Shown here one piece after another: positions 58,337 through 64,000 of a stretch of DNA of 64,000 bases. Made by a program: the position numbers and the translations under genes. Each line of letters starts with the position of its first letter. Within the stretch, counting starts at the first letter, position 1. Location of the stretch: NCBI RefSeq assembly GCF_030265065.1, contig NC_080409.1, forward strand, positions 33,056,501 through 33,120,500. Direction: 5' to 3'. The DNA comes from Corythoichthys intestinalis (taxonomy: Eukaryota > Chordata > Actinopteri > Syngnathiformes > Syngnathidae). Under the pieces are notes generated by a model that was given only the letters and a program-made list of their open reading frames with translations, had not been told where the DNA came from and did no database searches.

Positions 58337-61300
58337 GTTCAATTCAATTCAATTTTATTTGTATAGCCCTAAATCACAACAAGGTTGTCTCAAAGGGCTT
58401 TGCAGAGGCAATATGATACACAGTCAGAAACAGCAAATGAAGTAAACAAAGATGAATAAATAAAGTTCAAGTCCTGGGCATCCCCCATCCTTAGACCCTC
58501 CATGTCGGCAAGGAAAAACTCCCAAAACTCCAAGATCTTTGGGAGAAAATGAGAAACCTTGGGGAGTACCACAGTCAGGAGAGATCCACTCCCAGGACGG
58601 ATAGACAGGATGCACCAGGACCGCTAATGGGAATTAGCAGACGGGGTTACAGTCTGTAAAGATGCAGTAGAGTAAAGGAACAAGAAGAGGTCCATCTAGC
58701 CAGATGAGACGGGGGTGGCAATGAGGACGTCCATCCAGCCAGGGGTCCTGATAGTCAGGAGGCTGCAGCTGAAGATTAGCCCTTCCCCAGAGGGGAGGGG
58801 GGAAAGGGGACACCGGGTTACTAGTGATGAAGAGACTAGTTAACTAGATATTAACATTGGAAAATAGAAATAAAGTAGGACAAGTGGTAGGTAGAGTGAG
58901 AAAAAGGAGATAGAACTCAGTGGCTGTACTTCTCCCAGCATGACAGCTTCTAGTGCAGCTTAGACTGAACTGTGAGTCTAATCCGACTTCAACTAGCCTG
59001 ACCAAAAGCTTTGTCGAATAGGAGCGTTTTTAATCTAATCTTAAATGTGCAGACTGTCTCAGCTTCTTTAATATTAGCTGGAAGCTGATTCCATAAAACG
59101 GGCTTGGTGGCTAAAGGCTCTAGCTCCGACAGTACTTTTAGAAACCGTGGGAACTACCAGTAGACCTGCATTCTGAGAGCAGCGTGTTCTGTTGGGGCGA
59201 TATGGAACCAGAGCATCGGTGAGATAAGATGGCCCCAACCCATTAATGGTCTTAAATGTAAGAAGGATGATTTTAAATTTAATTCTAAACTGGACTGGAA
59301 GCCAGTGAAGGGCCTGGAGCACGGGGTGATTTGCTCTCTTGTATTAGTTCCTGTTAAAAGTCTTGCTGCTGTGTTTTGGACTAGCTGAAGACCTTTTAGA
59401 GAACTTTTAGGACAAGCTGCAAGTAGGGAGTTACAGTAATCGAATCTAGATGTAACGAACGCGTGAATTAATTTTTCGGCATCGTTTTTAGATAAAATAT
59501 TTCTAATTTTGGCTATGTTGCGCAGGTGAAAAAAGGCCGTTCTGCAGGTTTGTTTAATATGAGCTTTAAACAATAAGTCTGGGTCTAATTGAACTCCTAG
59601 GTTTTTAACTGTGGTGCTTACATTGTCCAGAGTGACTCTGGGCAGTTAAAGAGTCTCTCACACTTTTCGGGCCTATTATAAGGACTTCTGTCTTTTCAGG
59701 GTTAAGTAGAAGATAGTTAGTGCTCATCCAGGTATTTATATATATAGGTGATTAGTTTATCCATTTGCCTGATCTGCTCAGGTTTAATTGATAAATACAG
59801 TTGTGTGTCGTCAGCGTAACAATGAAAGTTAATGCTATGTTTTCTGATGATATTACCTAGAGGAAGCATATACAGCGTAAACAAGATGGGCCCGAGGACC
59901 AATCCTTGCGGCGCACCATAACTAACTCTAGAGTGCGGTGATGATTGCTGGTTTGCATTGACAAACTGGTACTTATTAGATAAATATGATTTAAACCAGC
60001 AGAGGGCTGCTCCTCTAACGCCTGTCACATTCTAGTCTCTGCATTAAGATATTATGGTCGATTGTGTCAAAGGCTGCACTCAGGTCCAACAGAACCAGGA
60101 TCGAGACTAATCCAACGGCAGCGGCTAGTAACAAGTCGTTAGTTACTTTGTCTAATGCAGTTTCAGTGCTATGATGAGCTCGAAAGCCAGTCTGGAAATG
60201 TTCAAATAAGTTATTGTCCTGTAGGTGCTGACAGAGTTGTTTAATTACCACTCTTTCAAAGACTTTGGAGAGAAAGGGTAGATTAGAGAAAGGTATATAA
60301 TTGGCCAAGATGTCAGGATCAAGAGTAGGTTTTTTCAAAAGCGGTTTAATAACTGCATATTTAAAGGACTGAGGCACATGGCCAGTAACTAATAAGGTAT
60401 TTATTATATTTAGGATAATATCAATAGTTAGAGGCAGGGTCTCTTTAAAATGTTTGTTTGGGATCGGGTCTAGGAGGCACGTTTATGGCTTGGAGGAGAA
60501 TATGAATGCAATTACATCGGTTTGGTCTACTGTGGTAAAGTTATTTAATATTTTAGAGGGGTTTATAGGAGAGTCTGCACTTTATCAGACCTAATAGTTG
60601 GAAGAAATTCATTTATTTCATTTCTAATGGTTGAGATTTTATTGTTGAAAATTTTTAGGAAGTCATCACAGCTAAGGGTGGTTGGGATATAAGGTTCTAT
60701 TGAGCTGTGACTGTTTGTCAACCTTGCTACTGTGCTGAACAGAAACCTAGGATTATTCTTGTCTTCATCTATTAAGGATGAGTAATATCTGGTTTTAATC
60801 GTACACAAGGCCTGTTTATAGGTCACTAAACTGTGTTTCCAGGCAGAGAGAGTGTGCTCTGTGTTGGAACGGTGCCAAAGTCTTTCTAATTTATGTGCCG
60901 ATTGTTTAAGAGAACGTGTTTCAGCGTTATACCAGGGAGAAGCTCATCTTGGCTTGACAAACTTTAATTTGGGGGGAGCGACTACATCGAAAGCAGTTCA
61001 TAGAGTAAACATGACACTATCAACAAACTCTTCATTAACAGCAAGGCCAGACATTATTTCTTCATAATCAGATGACATGGAGGCAAATATTGGCTGAATT
61101 ATCTGTTTATACTCTGAAAAAGAGCGATCACATAATGTCCTTTTCATCTGAGTTTTAGTCACCAGTGAAGGATTATCTTGAAGTACAAACTGAAAGGTAA
61201 CTAGAAAATGATCAGACAGTACAGGGTTGTGGGGATGGACACTAAGATCACTAATCTCCGTACCGTAGGTTAAAATCAGGTCCAGGGTGTGCTTGTGACT

Positions 61301-61850
61301 ATGAGTTGGTTTATTTACATTTTGAATGAAGCCAGTCCCATCTCGTAGGTCATTAAAAGCCTTACCAAGGGAGTCACCGTCATCATCAACATGTATATTA
61401 AATTCCCCTACAATTATAATTCTATCCTAGCTTGGCAAAATACTGGATAAAAAGTCAGAGAAATCTATCAAAAACTGTGAGTAGGGACCAGGGGGACGGT
61501 AAACCACTATGAAAAGAACTGGTTTTTGGTTCTTCCAGTTGGCATCTATAATTGATAGTACTAGACTTTCAAAGGAGTTATAAATGTAACTAGGCCTGCA
61601 AGCAGGACTGAACGGGCCCTCGCAATCTAGCGCAACTCGGACGTCATGCAACTCGGACTGTGTGCAGGTCAGGGTGGTGGCAGATCCTCCTCTCTAATCA
61701 TCTCATTAGAACCTAACATGCTCGAAAGTCGCCTATTTACATTCCCACACCCAAGAGATAAAAACTTCTATTGGAGAGAGTACTACAAAAAAGGAGCCAC
61801 TACTGAGCTGTGCAGCCAAGCCCTTATTCAAAACCAAAATTAATCTTCTA
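58337..61850 (-). mobile_element. Long decayed L2-like LINE
   Basis: The 3' tail on the plus strand is CAATTCAATTTTATTTGTAT at 58344. Going up the minus strand: C-terminal LQALHWLPVQFRIKFKIILL (59322-59074), IKQTCRTAFFHLRNIAKIRN and FDYCNSLLAACPKSSLKGLQ (59573-59154), [20 protein letters not shown] with [13 protein letters not shown] (60028-59717), FKYAVIKPLLKKPTLDPDIL and VLLDLSAAFDTIDHNIL (60377-60015), then an endonuclease scrap PVLFIVVYRPPGPYSQFLID (61651-61427). Several frameshifts separate these frames, so it is inactive. The 5' boundary, about 61850, is not sharp. Confidence 0.88.
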
Positions 61851-62039
61851 ACTGGGCCAATTCGACCAAGTGTGCCAAATATTGTGGCTCTATAAGCTGC
61901 CTGAGTCTCTGAAAAAAAATATTTCCTTTAAATGGCGAACAAAGGGTCGTCACGGCAACAGACAGAGACACGTGGACATTGGCCGTAAATAAGTATTTTA
62001 ATAGGTCTTGAAACTACAATGACCAACCTGAAAAGAGCT

Positions 62040-64000
62040 GGACATGTATTGGAAAAACGAGTGACTTTCTATTGCCACTAGTTGGCGCTGTAGGGTTGAT
62101 GCAAATGACCCCTACAAGGCCCTTCAGGGTATGACTCTCAACAAGCACGGGAAGTTTGGCGCAGATATGTTGTATATCTGCCAAGTTATGACTGTTCAAA
62201 GTTTTTGGAGAGAAAAATTTTTAACAGTCATTTTCACTTTCCTGTTTGGACCCTTCCGCTTCAACGAAACTTCAATATTTTTCATCAGGCACCTGAAGAC
62301 AGGTCTTAAGGCTTCCCTTATGCAGGTTTGAGGTAGATTGATTTTTTCCTTTTAGAGGAGGAGTGTGTCCCGTAAAAAAGGGCATTTCCTGTTCCCACTA
62401 GGAGGCGCCAGGCACAAATGGTAAATGTTCAATCCAGTCCTGCTCAGGCTGGTATACCTCACACACATGCCAGATTTAAAATAGATTGAACGTTGTATGA
62501 GGGAGTTATCAGTCATTTTCCGAATTTGGTGTTTTGGCGAAAAAATGGCCGACTTTGGCACACCGCCCAGGTCAGGCCCGTGAATGAAAACACACCATTT
62601 TGATAACTTAAGATTTCATATGCCTCATGAACAGTCTCGCCAATTTTGAGAATGATCAAACTAATTCCCTAGGTGCCAAGGTGTAAAATGTGCACACTGT
62701 AAATCGATAAAAAGTTCACATTCAATCCAAAATACCCGATTTCCTGTTGGGTTTGGAATACGCATGCAAGAGACTTTTTTGAGCAGTTTTGTACAAGGTA
62801 TCGACTCTCCGAATTTCATCCCTCTACGTTGAAAAAACCTAAATGGAGAGGCCTTTTTGAAAATTTCAAGGGGGCGCCACTGAGCCATTTTGTTACATGT
62901 TTTCGTAACGTTGCAAGATTATTGAACGTTATGCAAAGCCGCATGTATGTGCAAATTTTGGTGAGTTTTTATGCATATTCAAGCCTCAAAATGTAAACTC
63001 TTACTGTGAACCCATGAAAATTTCACATTCGATCCAAAATACCCGATTTCCTGTTGGATTTGGAATATGGGTGCAAGAGACTTTTTGGAGCAGTTTTGCA
63101 TAAGGTATCTACTCCCCAAATTTCCTCGCTCTATGTTGAAAAAACCCAATAGGAAAGGCCTTTTTTAAAACTACTTTCTGTCGCCACTAGTTGGCACTGT
63201 AGAGTTGATGCAAATGACCCCTACAAGAACCTTCAGGGTATGACTCTCAACAAACACGGAAAGTTTGGCGCAGATATGTTGCATATCTGCCGAGTTATGA
63301 CTGTTCAAAGTTTTTGGCGAGACAAATTGTTGACGGTCATTTTCACTTCCAGTTTGGACCGCTCCGCTTCAACGAAACCTCAATATTTTTCATCAGGCAC
63401 CTGAACACATGTCTTGAGGCTCCCCTGAAACAGGTTTGAGGTCAATAGATTTTTTTCCCTTGGAGGAGGAGCCTGTCTCGTAAAGAAGGCCATTTCCTGT
63501 TTCCACTAGGGGCGCCAGGCCTAATGGGTAATATTTCAATGCAGTCATGTTCAGGCTGGGATATCTCATAAACATGCTAAAAATGAAAAAGATTGAACGT
63601 TGGATCACAGAGTTTTTAATCATTTTCTGAATTTGGTATTTTGCCTAAAAATGGCCGACTTTGGGACCACGCCCAGGCCAGACCCTTGAATGAAAACACA
63701 CCATTTTGAAAACTTAAGATCTCATAGGTCTCCTGAATAGTCTGACCAATTTTGAAGACGATCCAACTTTATCCTTCAGCGACAAGGTCTCAAATGTAAA
63801 TCGATAAAATTTCGCATTTGACCCAAAATTTCCGGCTTCCTGTTGGGTTTGGAATATGGGTGCAAGAGACTTTTTGGAGCAGTTTTGTACAATGTATCGA
63901 CTCACTAAATTTCATTGTTCTACGTTGAAAAAACCTAATTGGAGAGGCCTTTTTGAAAATTTCAAGGGGGCGCCACTGAGCCATTTTGTTAAATTTTTTT
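62040..64000. repeat. Tandem macro-repeat, period about 1.1 kb, running off the window
   Basis: GCCACTAGTTGGCRCTGTAG at 62074 returns at 63183 (1,109 bp apart), and the following sequence stays aligned: CAAATGACCCCTACAAG, TTCAACGAAACYTCAATATT, AAATGGCCGACTTTGG and AAGGGGGCGCCACTGAGCCA. Inside the unit a second word set, CCAAAATACCCGATTTCCTG with GGTGCAAGAGACTTTTT, recurs at about 62729, 63031 and 63815. Many short frames occur but none resembles a protein. Class of repeat unknown to me. Confidence 0.8.

Noticed and set aside
62031-63984. Several short minus-strand frames with similar proteins in the macro-repeat
   Set aside because: They are similar only because the DNA is repeated. None has a domain or a start context.

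Overview
This window is nuclear DNA of a teleost fish. It is intron-rich and AT-rich, most of it is transposon sequence of types common in fish (hAT-type non-autonomous elements, Tc1-like elements, L2-like and Rex1-like LINEs), and the recognisable single-copy genes have vertebrate exon structures. A percomorph is likely; I cannot name the species.

Four host genes can be read exon by exon. From left to right they are desi2 (minus strand, 5 coding exons, 1470-15421, 203 aa), synj2bp (minus, 4 exons, 20515-30246, 145 aa), lgals3 (minus, 5 coding exons, 31577-40114, 358 aa) and sav1 (plus, first two exons only, 44926-46399; the WW/SARAH exons lie beyond the right edge). All exon junctions have GT/AG sites and keep the reading frame. 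desi2 is a thiol hydrolase of the PPPDE family, synj2bp a mitochondrial outer-membrane PDZ protein, lgals3 a chimera-type galectin and sav1 a Hippo-pathway scaffold. They share no pathway; they are simply neighbours.

Repeats fill the rest. The desi2 introns hold a nested pair of hAT elements (2800-6193), a 190-bp tandem array (7608-8340), a THAP-domain two-gene transposon with perfect 55-bp inverted repeats and a gutted centre (8699-10212), a perfect 69-nt palindrome, a SINE-like tRNA relic and a LINE tail. Between desi2 and synj2bp lie two Tc1-like copies. The synj2bp introns carry another Tc1 copy and a four-layer nest (25804-29710). The lgals3 introns carry hAT and Tc1 copies, one hAT copy ending 46 bp from a splice donor. 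Between lgals3 and sav1 two copies of one hAT family sit in a single older minisatellite-bearing repeat. sav1 intron 2 holds a triple hAT nest (46964-49580), a Tc1 split by a hAT element (50264-52881), foldback repeats, a young Rex1-like LINE with a 2.7-kb open frame inside a TAGTG-ended element, a decayed L2-like LINE and, at the edge, a 1.1-kb tandem macro-repeat.

The main result of the hunt is the repeat architecture. Many insertions are dated relative to each other by exact 8-bp or TA target duplications, and a common internal core (with the words GCCGCCATCTTAAAGCAG) is shared by element families whose ends differ. I saw no retrovirus-like element, CRISPR array or functional RNA gene.
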